Shown here: in pieces, positions 1 to 8,388 of the stretch
How the letters are laid out: each line of letters opens with the position of its first letter
How positions within the stretch are numbered: position 1 is the stretch's first letter
Assembly: GCF_001485575.1 (NCBI RefSeq)
Contig: NZ_BCNB01000006.1
Span: forward strand, 2,294,001-2,358,000
DNA length: 64,000 bases
From: Haloarcula sp. CBA1127
GTDB taxonomy: Archaea; Halobacteriota; Halobacteria; Halobacteriales; Haloarculaceae
Direction: 5' to 3'
Position numbers and translations under genes: made by a program
Notes under the pieces: generated by a model
What the model was told of the DNA's origin: nothing
Seen by the model: the letters and a program-made list of their open reading frames with translations, nothing else
Database searches by the model: none

Positions 1-427
1 GACAGTCACACTTGAGGCGGCTGACCTCGACGGGCAGATAGAACCCGGCGCGAGCGCCACGTCGCTCGCGACGGTCCAGCTCACCGGCGTCGCCGGCGGC
101 GAGACACAGGTGACCGTCGCGTCGAGCCAGGTCGACGCGGACGGCGGCGGAGTGGTCGAACCTACGACCGAGCCGACGGCGGTCGCAGTCTCGCCGAGCG
201 CATCGACAGAGACAGTGGCCGCCATGACCGACGCATCGTCACCCGCCAGCGAGTCCACAGCCGAGTCAACGGGCACCGCAAACGCCGCAGGTGCCACGGA
301 AGACGACTCCGCGAGTGGCGACGACCAGTCGACGACCGGCGCGAACGGGTCACTCCCGATAGTACTGGCCATCGCTGCACTCGCCGCAGTGGCGGCGCTC
401 GCAGCCAGAACGAGCCGACGACCGTAG
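1..427 (+). CDS. Surface-anchored secreted protein, C-terminal fragment
   Basis: The reading frame is open from the left edge (first full codon at base 2), so the N-terminus is missing. The visible part begins with beta-rich sequence that resembles the end of a cohesin-like or Ig-like domain. It is followed by a long Thr/Ser/Ala-rich linker (about residues 55-115) typical of O-glycosylated stalks, and a final hydrophobic segment of about 18 residues ending in basic TSRRP. This is the usual layout of a haloarchaeal cell-surface protein held by a C-terminal membrane anchor. No PGF motif is seen, so archaeosortase processing is not supported. The ligand and role cannot be told from this fragment. 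Confidence 0.7.
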   Translation, partial: TVTLEAADLDGQIEPGASATSLATVQLTGVAGGETQVTVASSQVDADGGGVVEPTTEPTAVAVSPSASTETVAAMTDASSPASESTAESTGTANAAGATEDDSASGDDQSTTGANGSLPIVLAIAALAAVAALAARTSRRP

Positions 428-444
428 CCCAGACCAACTTATCC

Positions 445-867
445 ATGCCACAACCAGACACCACTGTTGCACCGACGGACAGTTCGACCTATCGCGAGTA
501 CATCCTCGATATACGCATCGCCGAACGACCGACTGGCGACGGCGACACACGCTACCGGTTCGAGGCTCCGGACCACGAGGGCGTCGAGTTCGATGACCCC
601 GAGATGGCAACGCTATACGCTGATGTGTACTTCGATGTGAACGGCTTCCAAGAGGCCGGGACCGGCGACCGCGGCGTGCCACCGACGGTCATACAGGCGG
701 GCCGTGATACGCTTGTCGCCTACTTCCTCACACAGGACGGCGTCGACGTCCACTGGGCCGCGTCGTTCTACGGCGAGAAACCGGAGAAAATCGAACGATA
801 CGTCTCACGTGTCCGCAAGCGGTCGAAAAAAATCCGCGAGGGGGCGAAAGAACAGGGTCACGCCTGA
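445..867 (+). CDS. Conserved hypothetical protein, 140 aa
   Basis: A soluble acidic protein with a basic C-terminal helix rich in Lys and Arg (RKRSKKIREGAKEQ). There is no signal peptide, membrane segment or metal motif. It starts 17 bp after the upstream surface-protein gene on the same strand, so the two may be co-transcribed. I do not recognise the family. The coding call rests on haloarchaeal codon use, acidic composition and tight spacing. Confidence 0.65.
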   Translation: MPQPDTTVAPTDSSTYREYILDIRIAERPTGDGDTRYRFEAPDHEGVEFDDPEMATLYADVYFDVNGFQEAGTGDRGVPPTVIQAGRDTLVAYFLTQDGVDVHWAASFYGEKPEKIERYVSRVRKRSKKIREGAKEQGHA

Positions 868-1077
868 GTCGCCACTGCAGCGTCTCCGGCAGTTCCAACG
901 GCAAGGTCTACCCCGGACGACGCGGCTACATACGCGCTCGGTGTGCTGCCAGAACGGAACAGCGACCGTATCGAACTGACGCTGTGTACGAGTAAATTCG
1001 CTGGAAACAGCGCTATTGGAACGCGGGGCTTTTTCATATCGGGGGTGTGAGCGTCAGGTAATGGTCGGTGATCAGTG

Positions 1078-2613
1078 ATGTCGGTTCGCGTCGACTGGCG
1101 ACAGAGCGTTGCCCTGACCGGCACTGTGATCAAGTATCTCGCCGTCGCAATGCTGGTCCCGCTCGGGATCGGTCTGCTGTACGGAGAAGATACCGTTGTC
1201 TTCCTGATTTCTATCGGGATCGCCATTACGCTCGGCGTAGCGATAGAGCAAGCCAGCGACAGCCACGAACTCGGGCCACGCGAAGCGCTGCTGTTCGTCG
1301 GGCTCTCGTGGGGAGCCGTCGCGGTCATCGGTGCGATTCCCTACGTTATTGCCGGGTATGGGACTGAATCAGCGCTCGGTGAGCCTGTGAACGCACTGTT
1401 CGAGTCGATGTCCGGGTTTACCACCACTGGCGCGACTGCTACCGATGAAATATCGTTTGCTCGCCACTCCCACGCGCTGCTGATGTGGCGACAGCTCACT
1501 CAGTGGCTCGGTGGGATGGGTATCATCGTCCTGATGGTCGCCATTCTTCCAGAGGCAGCCGTCAACGGGGCGCAGTTGATTGAGTCGGAGGCACCCGGCC
1601 CAGAACTCCAGAAGCTGACGCCGAAGATAGCCGAGACCGCACGGCTCCTCTGGCTGTTCTATCTGGGTTTTACTGTTCTGTATATCCTCATTCTGCTCGG
1701 CCTCCATTACACGGGCTACGCACCGAATATGGACGCCTACAACGCCGTTGCCCACGGGTTCACGACGCTGCCGACCGGTGGTTTCTCGCCACAGGCTGAG
1801 AGCATCGCCTACTTTTCACCGGCTGTCCAGTGGGCCGTCATTCCGTTCATGCTCATTGCTGGGATGAACTTCGCGCTGTTTTACCTCCTGTTGCAGGACG
1901 AGTATGCCGCCTTCCTCCAGGACCGTGAACTCCAGGCGTACCTCGGCGCAAACGCCGGCGTGGCCGTCATCCTCTGGGGCCTGCTGTTTACCGGGTCCGC
2001 ACCGCCGCTCGAACTCGGGGGCATCACGCAGGGGGCGCTGGAGAACTCGCTCCGGCAAGCCACGTTCCAGATCGCCTCGTTGCTGAACTCGACCGGGTAC
2101 GCGACGAGCGACTTCGCCCAGTGGGGCAACACCGCACAGGGAGTTCTGTTGTTCGCGATGTTTATTGGCGGCTCCGCAGGGTCGACCGGTGGTGGTATCA
2201 AGATCGTCCGATGGCTCGTCGTGTTCAAGAGTATCCGACGCCAGCTGTTCACGACGTCCCATCCCAGCGCCGTCAAACCAGTTCGGCTCGGCGGGCAGGT
2301 CATCGACGAGGACGTTATCAACGCGATATACGGGTTCACGCTACTGTACCTGCTCACCTTCGGTATCGCGACGGTGTTTCTCCTCCTCGATGCGGGCCGT
2401 GTCGGGCTCGACCTAACTGTTTTTGAAGCCCTCAGCGCAAGCCTGGCGACCATCGGGAATATCGGTCCCGGGTTCGGGTTTCTGGGGCCGTTCGGGACCT
2501 ACGAACTCTTCCCGGAAACCAGCAAACTGCTGATGATATTCCTGATGTGGATCGGTCGACTGGAGATAATCCCCGTGTTCGTGCTATTCACGGGTGCGTT
2601 CTGGAACGAGTGA
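1078..2613 (+). CDS. trkH: TrkH-family potassium uptake membrane subunit (orphan copy)
   Basis: Polytopic membrane protein of 511 aa, the potassium-translocating subunit of a Trk system. The four pore loops of the MPM repeat fold are visible: GFTTTGATA, TLPTGGFSP, STGYATSD and IGNIGPGFG. The GGSAGSTGGGIKIVR segment after loop 3 is typical of the family. A GTG lies directly before the chosen ATG (1075). GGTGATC at 1067-1073 matches the anti-Shine-Dalgarno region and favours 1078. No trkA lies beside it, so its RCK partner must be supplied elsewhere, possibly by the trkA at 4763-5446. Confidence 0.93.
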   Translation: MSVRVDWRQSVALTGTVIKYLAVAMLVPLGIGLLYGEDTVVFLISIGIAITLGVAIEQASDSHELGPREALLFVGLSWGAVAVIGAIPYVIAGYGTESALGEPVNALFESMSGFTTTGATATDEISFARHSHALLMWRQLTQWLGGMGIIVLMVAILPEAAVNGAQLIESEAPGPELQKLTPKIAETARLLWLFYLGFTVLYILILLGLHYTGYAPNMDAYNAVAHGFTTLPTGGFSPQAESIAYFSPAVQWAVIPFMLIAGMNFALFYLLLQDEYAAFLQDRELQAYLGANAGVAVILWGLLFTGSAPPLELGGITQGALENSLRQATFQIASLLNSTGYATSDFAQWGNTAQGVLLFAMFIGGSAGSTGGGIKIVRWLVVFKSIRRQLFTTSHPSAVKPVRLGGQVIDEDVINAIYGFTLLYLLTFGIATVFLLLDAGRVGLDLTVFEALSASLATIGNIGPGFGFLGPFGTYELFPETSKLLMIFLMWIGRLEIIPVFVLFTGAFWNE

Positions 2614-2686
2614 GTCCGGGAGACATCTTCTGTCGCTGTTTGTAGCTGCCAGTTCAGTTATATTCCTCCCAGATAGAGATGTGAGT

Positions 2687-3043
2687 ATGTCTAGTCATGA
2701 AAACGAGCCGACACCGCCTGAGGGGGTTCCGGATAACGTGGCGACGGAACTGCCCCAGTTGACGCCTGACGAACTTCGCAATACGATTATTTACGCGCAG
2801 GAACTGCTGCGATTCCACGACGAGACGGAATCGCCGGTGGAGCCGGGCCCCAACGAGGAAATCCTCCGCGCGACCAAACGCGATGGCTACACCGAGGTGG
2901 TGAAGCGGACTACCTGTGCTGAAGAATGTGATGACTGCCCACACGGACCGTATCTCTACCACGTCAAGGAGGAGACCAGACCCGAAGGCGGAACGAAAGT
3001 CCGCTGGATGTTCCTCGGCGAGGTGTACCCTGACGAAGAGTGA
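2687..3043 (+). CDS. Small Cys-motif protein of unknown function
   Basis: A 118-aa soluble protein. An N-terminal helical part (LTPDELRNTIIYAQELLRFH) is followed by TCAEECDDCPHGPYLYHV, a cysteine cluster suited to zinc, and a short beta-rich tail. The HGPYLY motif resembles haloarchaeal proteins I remember as DUF6788; that family name is from memory. The frame is open upstream to 2594, but the ATG at 2687 follows an AT-rich stretch (about 2655-2665) placed as a TATA box should be, and the residues before it look non-coding. It sits between two trkH genes, facing the second. Confidence 0.7.
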   Translation: MSSHENEPTPPEGVPDNVATELPQLTPDELRNTIIYAQELLRFHDETESPVEPGPNEEILRATKRDGYTEVVKRTTCAEECDDCPHGPYLYHVKEETRPEGGTKVRWMFLGEVYPDEE

Positions 3044-3066
3044 AAGACAGCGGGGCGACCGCTCAG

Positions 3067-4761
3067 CTACGGGTCGAGACCGTACAGCCCGGCTCGGATG
3101 AACACGAGTATCGGGATAATCTCAAGTCGGCCGACCCACATATTCAACACGAACATCCCCTCCGCAAGCGCGGGCATCGACGGGCCGGTGATGCCCGATG
3201 AAAGGCCGACGTTCCCCTGCGCGCTGGCGACTTCGAACAGGGCATCGGCGTAGCCGAACGCTGGTCCCGCGACGTTGGTGAGGACAACGCTGCTGGTGAC
3301 GAGAATGATGAGCCACAGCAGCGTGACGATGGCCGCTTCGCTGAACTCCCGCTCCATCGACTCACGGTCGAGCGTCCGGTCGCCAATACGGGCCGTAATC
3401 ACCGCGTTCGTCGGGAGGAACACTCGCGAGAATTGCCAGATGATGCCGCGAACGATGGTGTAGCCCCGGATGATTTTGATGCCTCCGACAGTGGACCCCG
3501 CAGCGCCGCCAAGCACCATCGCACCGGCCACGAGCACCTTGCCGCCGGCGAGCCAGCGACCGATTGGTGCCGACTGGAAGCCGGTACAGCTGAGGGCGCT
3601 GACCCACTGGAACGTCGAGTCCCGGACCGCATCAAGCTGTGCGGCGTCGAGCATCGGCACCGAAAACGGCAGGAATGACTGGGTGGCAAACGCCTCAGTC
3701 GTCGCAGGAACGGACCACGCGTTCTGTGCTGAGAGACCGACGACGCCGAGCGCAAGCAGGATGAACAGCCAGCGGGTCTGCAGGTCCGTCACCAGTTCGC
3801 GAACCTGCCTGTCGTGTAAAACGACGTAGTGGACCGGGAACGCAATCGCACCGAGAATCATAATCGGCAACAGGACGGTCTCGACAAGCGGTGAGTTGTA
3901 CGTCGCAATCGAGTTGTCAGTGACCGAGAACCCGCCGGTCGTGAGCCCAGTCATGGCATGGTTGAGTGCCTGCCAGGCGACCTCCCACAGCGGCAGCGAC
4001 TCCGCGTACTCGCTGTCGCTGGCGAGGATAGCACCGAACAGCAGTGCGAACGAGAGAACCGTGTAGCCGGCGACAAGTTTCCAGACCGTTCGGACGGTGG
4101 AGACGACGCTCGGGTGGATCTTTTCCTCGCGGGCCTCGCTCTGGTAGAGTGCGTAACTGCCGCTGCCAGGCCGTGACAGGATAGACACGGTCAGGACGAT
4201 GACGCCGACGCCGCCGACGTACTGGATGAACGACCGCCACCACTGGACTGCGCGGGGGAGCGAAGGCTCGTGAATCGCCATCGTCAGGCCGCTCCCGGTC
4301 CATCCGCTCATGCTCTCGAAAAAGGCATGGAGCGGATTCCGGAAGTACGCCAGACTGGAAAGCGTCGTGGTTCCGCCGACCCTGATCGGCTCCCACGTAC
4401 TCGTGTCCGTTCCGACCGGGACGAACGTATCCATGACAGCAGGAGGCGTGAACCACGCGGTCAACAGGAACGGCAACGAGCCGAACGCGGCGACCAGCAG
4501 CCACCCGCCGGCGGCGATGACCATGCCGTGTTTCATCTGTGGGGCTGGAGCATCGGTGAACCCCCGGTTTGCGAGGCCACCGACAGCGGCGGTCACCCCG
4601 GCCGCAGTGAAGAACCCGAACGCGGCGTAGAACTCCCGAAAGCCCAGCGCAATCACGGCCGTAATCGTCATCAGCCCAGCCTCCATCAGCAGGAGGGACC
4701 CGATATCGCGGGCGATTGTCTTCAGGTCCGTCGGGAGCAGCCCGCCGTTCCGTCGCGACAT
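3067..4761 (-). CDS. trkH: TrkH-family potassium uptake membrane subunit
   Basis: Polytopic membrane protein of 564 aa, the potassium channel subunit paired with the TrkA encoded immediately upstream. The pore loops are GWTGSGLTM, MTGLTTGGFSV, SCTGFQSAP and AQGNVGLSS, and GGAAGSTVGGIKIIRG follows loop 3. It starts one base after the trkA stop, so both are translated from one message. It is clearly diverged from the trkH at 1078: loop 1 has GSG where that copy has TTG. The two are therefore different paralogues, not a recent duplication. Confidence 0.93.
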   Translation of the reverse strand: MSRRNGGLLPTDLKTIARDIGSLLLMEAGLMTITAVIALGFREFYAAFGFFTAAGVTAAVGGLANRGFTDAPAPQMKHGMVIAAGGWLLVAAFGSLPFLLTAWFTPPAVMDTFVPVGTDTSTWEPIRVGGTTTLSSLAYFRNPLHAFFESMSGWTGSGLTMAIHEPSLPRAVQWWRSFIQYVGGVGVIVLTVSILSRPGSGSYALYQSEAREEKIHPSVVSTVRTVWKLVAGYTVLSFALLFGAILASDSEYAESLPLWEVAWQALNHAMTGLTTGGFSVTDNSIATYNSPLVETVLLPIMILGAIAFPVHYVVLHDRQVRELVTDLQTRWLFILLALGVVGLSAQNAWSVPATTEAFATQSFLPFSVPMLDAAQLDAVRDSTFQWVSALSCTGFQSAPIGRWLAGGKVLVAGAMVLGGAAGSTVGGIKIIRGYTIVRGIIWQFSRVFLPTNAVITARIGDRTLDRESMEREFSEAAIVTLLWLIILVTSSVVLTNVAGPAFGYADALFEVASAQGNVGLSSGITGPSMPALAEGMFVLNMWVGRLEIIPILVFIRAGLYGLDP

Positions 4762-4762
4762 A

Positions 4763-5446
4763 TCAGTTGTGGTCCTCGGAGTGACCGAAGATGTCGGTCA
4801 CCCCCGGCGTCGCACCCTCTCCCGAGTAGACCGTGAGGAGGTCGTCCGCCTCGATACGCGTATCGCCGCGGGGCGTTATTGGGTCACCATCGCCATTACG
4901 CTCGATGGCTACGATAAGCGTCTGGCCGCCGATGAGACCCTCCGTGTTGGCTTCCTGCAGCGTCTTGCCCGCAATCGGCGCGCCTGGCGTGACCGTTATT
5001 TCGAACACTTCCGCCTGGTCGCCAATCCGCATGAAATCAACGATAGACGGCCGTTTGACGGCCCGATAGAGATACTCGGCGATAAGCCGCTGTGGGTTCT
5101 GCATCGTGTTGACGCCGATCTGGCGGAACACGTTCATGTGTTCTGGGTTGTGGACGACGGAGACGATGTCCGGCACTTCCAGTTCCTGTGCCAGCAGACA
5201 GACCATGATGTTGGTCGCGTCCTGATCGGTCGTCGAGATGAGCGCATCGGCCCGGTCCGCACCGGCGTCCTCTAGCGTATCTTTCACCGTCGCGTCGTCG
5301 TTGATAACGAGACAGTCGTACTGTCTCGACGCACGTTCCGCCCGCTCCTTGTCGCGTTCGATGACGACGACCTCGTTCCCCCCCGCTGTCGCAATCTCAA
5401 GCAACGGCGACCCGATATCACCCGCACCGACGATGACAATATACAT
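4763..5446 (-). CDS. trkA: TrkA-type RCK regulatory subunit of potassium uptake
   Basis: A 227-aa cytoplasmic ring subunit that gates TrkH in response to nucleotides. The N-terminal RCK-N Rossmann domain shows GAGDIGSPL and an acidic strand-2 end (VVVIERD), which suits NAD(H) or ATP binding. The C-terminal RCK-C domain spans about residues 140-220 (VFEITVTPGAPIAGKTLQEA). The length is that of a single-module TrkA. First gene of a two-gene operon with the trkH at 3067-4761. Confidence 0.93.
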   Translation of the reverse strand: MYIVIVGAGDIGSPLLEIATAGGNEVVVIERDKERAERASRQYDCLVINDDATVKDTLEDAGADRADALISTTDQDATNIMVCLLAQELEVPDIVSVVHNPEHMNVFRQIGVNTMQNPQRLIAEYLYRAVKRPSIVDFMRIGDQAEVFEITVTPGAPIAGKTLQEANTEGLIGGQTLIVAIERNGDGDPITPRGDTRIEADDLLTVYSGEGATPGVTDIFGHSEDHN

Positions 5447-5542
5447 TTTTGCCAGTGTACTGAACCGATCGTTGAAAGCCTACCGTTCCCAGTCGCAGTG
5501 AGGATACTGCAGTAGTTCGGGTACGTCCCGCTCCCAAACCAC

Positions 5543-5549
5543 TATACTA
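5543..5549 (+). promoter_or_regulatory. TATA box of the small membrane protein gene
   Basis: TATACTA-like sequence centred about 25 bp before the ATG at 5571, the distance expected for a leaderless haloarchaeal transcript. It supports the small gene as real. Confidence 0.5.
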
Positions 5550-5570
5550 TCGCCGATTGAACCGCACGGT

Positions 5571-5705
5571 ATGGCACACTTAACCGAGCAGTTCGACCAT
5601 CCGGCGTGGCTGACAGCCGCCGGGACGCTCGCCGGCTACGGCATCATCCTCCTGTTCATGTTCCTGTTGCTGTTTATTCTGCCGTACCTCCTGTTCCCGG
5701 CCTGA
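5571..5705 (+). CDS. 44-aa single-span membrane protein
   Basis: A short open frame with a polar N-terminus (MAHLTEQFDHPAW) and one long hydrophobic segment of about 25 residues rich in Leu, Phe and Ile, ending LFPA. A TATA box lies at leaderless distance. It lies between trkA (opposite strand) and a membrane protein gene (opposite strand). The function is unknown; it could be a small subunit or modulator of a membrane complex. It could also be a chance frame, but composition and promoter argue against that. Confidence 0.55.
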   Translation: MAHLTEQFDHPAWLTAAGTLAGYGIILLFMFLLLFILPYLLFPA

Positions 5706-5727
5706 CCGGAACCCGAGTCACCCGATT

Positions 5728-6165
5728 TCACTCGTATCTCGAATCGATGAGAAACCCGAGCGAGATGAGTCCACAGACCATCGACAGGAATCCGACGATA
5801 GCGAGGCCGAACGGCGGGTCGTCGCCGGGATAGGTTATGAGTCCGCCAAAGGAGCTGATACTGATGCCCCACAGGCCGACCGTTAGCACGAGGTCCGCAT
5901 ACGTGTTCCAGACGTCTTCGAGTGCGGGTTCGACGCGAGCGAGCCACCACCCGGACGTGTCCGCCTGAGAGGACGACCCGCGACCCAGAAGTTGGCGAAC
6001 TGCGGGCCGGCCACCAGCAATGACGAGCACAGCAGTGGAGAGCACTGCAATTCCCGCCAGCGCTGATACTGGGGCCGCCTGGACCTGCAACAACAGAAAC
6101 AGGCTGACGTAGCCCAGAACCGCGATGCCTGCTGCGAGTCCACGAAGTACGTTCCCGATGCTCAT
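5728..6165 (-). CDS. Four-helix membrane protein of unknown function
   Basis: 145 aa with two N-terminal transmembrane segments (about residues 8-30 and 35-52), a polar stretch containing a Trp-rich amphipathic part (SGWWLARVEPALEDVW), and two C-terminal transmembrane segments (about 88-108 and 115-138). The ends are charged (SRYE). I do not recognise a family. It is divergent from the shikimate kinase gene, with about 140 bp between their starts for both promoters. Confidence 0.65.
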   Translation of the reverse strand: MSIGNVLRGLAAGIAVLGYVSLFLLLQVQAAPVSALAGIAVLSTAVLVIAGGRPAVRQLLGRGSSSQADTSGWWLARVEPALEDVWNTYADLVLTVGLWGISISSFGGLITYPGDDPPFGLAIVGFLSMVCGLISLGFLIDSRYE

Positions 6166-6306
6166 TTCCGGTTGCTGGCTTCCTTCGAACTGGTCGGTAT
6201 AGTGTTGTCCGTCTTACTGTGACGCGATCGCTTCGCTGCTGCGGTCAATGTGGCCGCTACAGGGGTATCGCAGTTAGTAAATAGGTCCGTGTGAGAGTAC
6301 ACGTCG

Positions 6307-7185
6307 ATGGAAGGGAAGGCAGCAGCGCCCGCAGCAGGGACGGTCCTCAACGCGCTCGCGACCGGCCGCGGCGCGGCGTTTGCTATCGACGAGTACACGA
6401 CAGCGACCGTCACGCTCTCGACTGAGACCGACGGTGTTACCGGCGAGGTCGCCGGTGCGCCGGACGCCGACACACGGCTTATCGAGCGCTGTGTCGAGTA
6501 CGTCATTGACGCCCACGGCGGCCCACAGAACGTGGGCGTGCCCGCGGTCTCCGGCGGGACCGTCCGCACCGAGAGCGAGGTCCCGATGGCGTCGGGACTG
6601 AAAAGCTCCAGTGCGGCCGCGAACGCAACCGTCATGGCGACGCTCGACGCGCTTGATGCGACCGAGCGGATGAGCCGCGAGGACATGGCCCGTCTGGGCG
6701 TCATGGCCGCTCGCGACGTGGGCGTCACCGTCACCGGGGCCTTCGACGACGCGTCGGCGTCGATGCTGGGCGGCGTCACCGTCACCGACAACGAGGACGA
6801 CGCGCTCCTAGCCCGCGAGGAAATCGACTGGGACGTGCTCGTCTGGACGCCGCCGGAACAATCATTCAGTGCTGACGCGGATGTCGAGCGATGCCGGCAG
6901 ATCGCGCCGATGGCCCGCCTCGTCGAGGACCTCGCGCTCGACGGCGATTACCAGCGGGCCATGACGGTCAACGGCCTCGCGTTCTCGGCCGCGCTGGGTT
7001 TCGAGACGGACCCGGTTCTCGACGCGCTCCAGCACGTCGAGGGCGTCTCGCTGTCCGGGACAGGACCGTCATTCACTGCCGTCGGCGAGCGGGCCGCACT
7101 CGAAGCCGTACAGGACGCCTGGGACGAGCGACCCGGGGCGACCTGGCTGACGACGACACAAACCGAGGGAACACACACAGTATGA
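6307..7185 (+). CDS. aroK: Archaeal (GHMP-family) shikimate kinase
   Basis: Phosphorylates shikimate with ATP in the chorismate pathway. The 292-aa protein is of the GHMP-kinase type used by archaea, unrelated to the bacterial P-loop enzyme. The ATP-binding motif is PMASGLKSSSAAANA (about residues 96-110) and the C-terminal GHMP motif is VSLSGTGPSF. The GRGAAFAID segment near the N-terminus matches the family. Its stop overlaps the next ATG (ATGA at 7182), coupling it to chorismate mutase, two steps further on in aromatic amino acid synthesis. Confidence 0.93.
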   Translation: MEGKAAAPAAGTVLNALATGRGAAFAIDEYTTATVTLSTETDGVTGEVAGAPDADTRLIERCVEYVIDAHGGPQNVGVPAVSGGTVRTESEVPMASGLKSSSAAANATVMATLDALDATERMSREDMARLGVMAARDVGVTVTGAFDDASASMLGGVTVTDNEDDALLAREEIDWDVLVWTPPEQSFSADADVERCRQIAPMARLVEDLALDGDYQRAMTVNGLAFSAALGFETDPVLDALQHVEGVSLSGTGPSFTAVGERAALEAVQDAWDERPGATWLTTTQTEGTHTV

Positions 7186-7475
7186 GCACGAATCCGAACC
7201 CAGAGGACATGTCGCTGGACGAACTGCGCGACGAAATCCGGACTATCGACCGGGAGATCGTCGAGAAAATCGCACAGCGAACCTACGTGGCTGACACCAT
7301 CGCACAGGTCAAAGATGAGAAGGGGCTGCCGACGACCGACGAACAGCAAGAGCAGGCCGTCATGGACCGCGCCGGCGACAACGCGGAGCAGTTCGACGTC
7401 GACGAGAACCTCGTGAAAGCGATTTTCCGGTTGCTGATCGAACTGAACAAGGTTGAACAAAGAGAGAGCCGGTAG
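7182..7475 (+). CDS. aroQ: Chorismate mutase, AroQ type
   Basis: Converts chorismate to prephenate for phenylalanine and tyrosine. The 97-aa all-helical protein has the AroQ pattern LRDEIRTIDREIVEKIAQR (catalytic Arg in helix 1), K in VKDEKG, and the C-terminal LIELNKVEQRES with the active-site Glu/Gln. It is translationally coupled to aroK. The last 13 codons use AGA and CAA, and a second copy of this 3' end with more typical codons lies at 8389-8428. The present C-terminus may therefore have been replaced during an insertion event. Confidence 0.92.
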   Translation: MSTNPNPEDMSLDELRDEIRTIDREIVEKIAQRTYVADTIAQVKDEKGLPTTDEQQEQAVMDRAGDNAEQFDVDENLVKAIFRLLIELNKVEQRESR

Positions 7476-7476
7476 C
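7437..7476 (+). repeat. Direct repeat, left copy (chorismate mutase 3' end)
   Basis: Forty bases covering the last codons and stop of chorismate mutase. They match 33 of 40 positions at 8389-8428. Seven substitutions, mostly synonymous, separate the copies. The match starts and stops abruptly, like the left att site of an inserted element. Confidence 0.8.
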
Positions 7477-7667
7477 AGAAGAACGGCTTCAATAGGACTT
7501 CTATACGCGCATTAGTGGCTTGAGTGCGATGTTACTCGCTCCACCGTCCGAACTTTTGGACTCGACGGGCAGCCGGAAGAGTTGGTCCGGTCTGTCGCAC
7601 CCGTGGTCAGCATAACTATCGTGAAAACCATGATTCAGGACTGTGCGACTCTCTTTTCAGTCCGAAG

Positions 7668-8054
7668 TCATTCTTCGTCAGTTGGTTCGAGTGGGACTCG
7701 GTCGACCTCCACTTCTCCATAGGCCTTCTCAGAGGAGAGGACATCCAATCCTCGCGTTTCCGCAGTCGCTACATGAAATGCGTCGAACGGCGTCATTCCC
7801 TCGTCGTAGTAGTTAACGGCTTTCAGAACTACCTGTTTCTCTTCCTCGTTTCGTACGGGGACGAGTTCGAGCAGGTTTGCTACCAGCGGAACGTAGTCGA
7901 ACTCGTAACGTTCCCGAGCGAGAAGGAGTTCGAGGTACGAGAACGGTGACGTTTCGACATCGTACTCGACGAGGGCGTCCTCTGCGGAGCTCTGTAGCCA
8001 ATCGGTATCCTTTGCCAGTGCGAGCAGGAAATCTGTCTCGACATACACCGTCAT
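7668..8054 (-). CDS. vapC: PIN-domain ribonuclease toxin (VapC type)
   Basis: A 128-aa PIN domain, a magnesium-dependent RNase that acts as the toxin of a VapBC pair. Acidic metal ligands are visible: D8 (VETDFLLAL), E42 (PFSYLELLLA) and the Asp of TPFDAFHVATAE. The C-terminal end (GLDVLSSEKAY) matches the fourth conserved region. Its start overlaps the antitoxin gene by 4 bp, so the antitoxin is made first. It lies inside the islet flanked by the chorismate mutase repeats. Confidence 0.88.
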   Translation of the reverse strand: MTVYVETDFLLALAKDTDWLQSSAEDALVEYDVETSPFSYLELLLARERYEFDYVPLVANLLELVPVRNEEEKQVVLKAVNYYDEGMTPFDAFHVATAETRGLDVLSSEKAYGEVEVDRVPLEPTDEE

Positions 8055-8296
8055 CTATCGCCGCCGGCCTCCTCAGCTACGTCTTTCGCCTCCGCCTCGA
8101 TATCACCTTGAATCTCCTGGACGGATGCATCGTGAAGCTCACCTGCCGCCTCACGGACAGCGGTGAGTGGATCGTCTGCGACGGGGATCAGTTCGATTCT
8201 GTCCTCGTACATGACAATGTGATACTTCTGGCCGTACTTTTCGCGCACCTCTTTTGGGATATACAGCCGTCCCTGTGCATCCGTCTCTGTTGACAT
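8051..8296 (-). CDS. vapB: AbrB/MazE-type antitoxin (VapB)
   Basis: An 81-aa protein with an N-terminal swapped-hairpin AbrB domain (AQGRLYIPKEVREKYG, then YHIVMYEDRIELIPV) and an acidic, helical C-terminal tail that would wrap the PIN toxin. AbrB-type antitoxins usually bind their own promoter. GTTACCA occurs twice, 19 bp apart, just upstream (8309 and 8328), and is a candidate operator. First gene of the vapBC operon. Confidence 0.88.
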   Translation of the reverse strand: MSTETDAQGRLYIPKEVREKYGQKYHIVMYEDRIELIPVADDPLTAVREAAGELHDASVQEIQGDIEAEAKDVAEEAGGDR

Positions 8297-8308
8297 AGAA
8301 TGGACTTA

Positions 8309-8334
8309 GTTACCACAGACAAAGAGTGTTACCA
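8309..8334. promoter_or_regulatory. Candidate vapBC operator: paired GTTACCA
   Basis: Two copies of GTTACCA (8309-8315 and 8328-8334), 19 bp apart centre to centre, lie 13-38 bp before the antitoxin ATG. The position suits autoregulation by the AbrB-type antitoxin. This is inference from position and repetition only. Confidence 0.3.
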
Positions 8335-8388
8335 TCAGTGAAATCCTAATGGTTCGATAAAACCCTTTTAATAGTGGCGGAGACTATT

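Noticed and set aside
7524..7949. 141-codon plus-strand frame over the PIN toxin gene
   Set aside because: Antisense to a gene with clear PIN motifs; aromatic-rich product typical of reading the wrong strand.
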